Origin: CAYYSY01 sp964474355
Lineage (GTDB): Bacteria; Myxococcota_A; UBA9160; UBA4427
NCBI GenBank assembly: GCA_964474355.1
Contig: CAYYSY010000138.1
Location: 1-39,834 of the forward strand
Direction of reading: 5' to 3'
Length of the DNA stretch: 39,834 bases
Under the pieces are notes generated by a model that was not told the DNA's origin, did not search any database, and saw nothing but the letters and a program-made list of their open reading frames with translations. The position numbers were made by a program, and so were the translations under genes. How positions within the stretch are numbered: the stretch's first letter is position 1; the number at the start of each line of letters is the position of its first letter. This document shows positions 39,772 through 39,834 of the stretch, one piece after another.

Positions 39772-39834
39772 ATGAAGATCGGCGTCACGATGCACGCCAC
39801 CGACAAGGCGATGCCGGCCAGCGCCAGGAGCGAC
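39772..39834 (+). CDS. LLM class F420-dependent oxidoreductase, N-terminal fragment (partial)
   Basis: The last 63 bases encode MKIGVTMHATDKAMPASARSD, running off the window. MKIGV.MHATD is the first strand of LLM (luciferase-like) F420 oxidoreductases, as in the gene at 1837-2712. AAGGA lies 8 bases before the ATG. Only the first 21 residues are visible, so the assignment rests on this short match and is tentative. Confidence 0.5.
   Translation, partial: MKIGVTMHATDKAMPASARSD

Noticed and set aside
1..39834. CRISPR array, tRNA, rRNA or prophage genes
   Set aside because: No regularly spaced identical repeats, no cloverleaf-like or rRNA sequence and no phage-type genes were seen; this was by eye, not by a dedicated search.

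Overview
The window is very GC-rich (roughly 65-70 % by eye), with dense genes, short spacers, clear GGAG/AGGA-type ribosome binding sites and some GTG/TTG starts. It shows no rRNA, tRNA, CRISPR array, insertion sequence or phage gene. The content suggests an uncultured Gram-negative bacterium of the former Deltaproteobacteria sphere (Myxococcota/Binatota-like): F420-type luciferase-fold oxidoreductases, UbiB-like kinase, many CoA-ester enzymes of kinds best known from actinobacterial steroid and lipid catabolism, and a sulfatase with a C-terminal sorting-signal-like tail. The taxonomic placement is inference and is weak.

Layout. 1-7.0 kb: the tail of an enoyl-CoA hydratase, an MFS exporter, a luciferase-like oxidoreductase, two SnoaL/NTF2-fold proteins, a sodium:solute symporter and a phosphotriesterase-family hydrolase. 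Three copies of an unusual long-hairpin repeat lie in the intergenic gaps. 7.0-11.7 kb (minus): an operon-like run of acyl-CoA dehydrogenase, racemase-type CoA transferase, two MaoC-fold proteins and a second acyl-CoA dehydrogenase, preceded by a strong inverted-repeat operator. 11.8-14.7 kb (minus): a Gfo/Idh/MocA oxidoreductase coupled to an exported sulfatase. 14.9-18.8 kb: an acyl-CoA dehydrogenase paralogue divergent from two tandem class III CoA transferases, with an operator-like site in the divergent gap related to the one at 11.8 kb.

18.8-27.3 kb: short-chain dehydrogenases, enoyl-CoA hydratase-family proteins, a NIPSNAP-like protein and an acyl-CoA carboxyltransferase, together resembling parts of beta-oxidation of unusual or branched acyl-CoAs. 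27.3-28.9 kb: a LuxR-type regulator preceded by a short ORF that duplicates its N terminus. 28.9-32.6 kb: UbiB-like kinase, SnoaL-like protein, an isochorismatase-fold protein lacking the catalytic residues, and another hydratase. 32.6-39.5 kb (minus): fused indolepyruvate:ferredoxin oxidoreductase, a GT-C-type membrane protein, an Ltp-like thiolase and a DUF35 OB-fold protein. The right edge begins another luciferase-like oxidoreductase.

The genes together look like a catabolic island that activates, racemises, dehydrogenates, hydrates and cleaves bulky acyl-CoA side chains; the substrate cannot be read from the sequence. The best candidate for something undescribed is the three-copy repeat family, whose long stems differ between copies yet remain perfectly or almost perfectly self-complementary within each copy.
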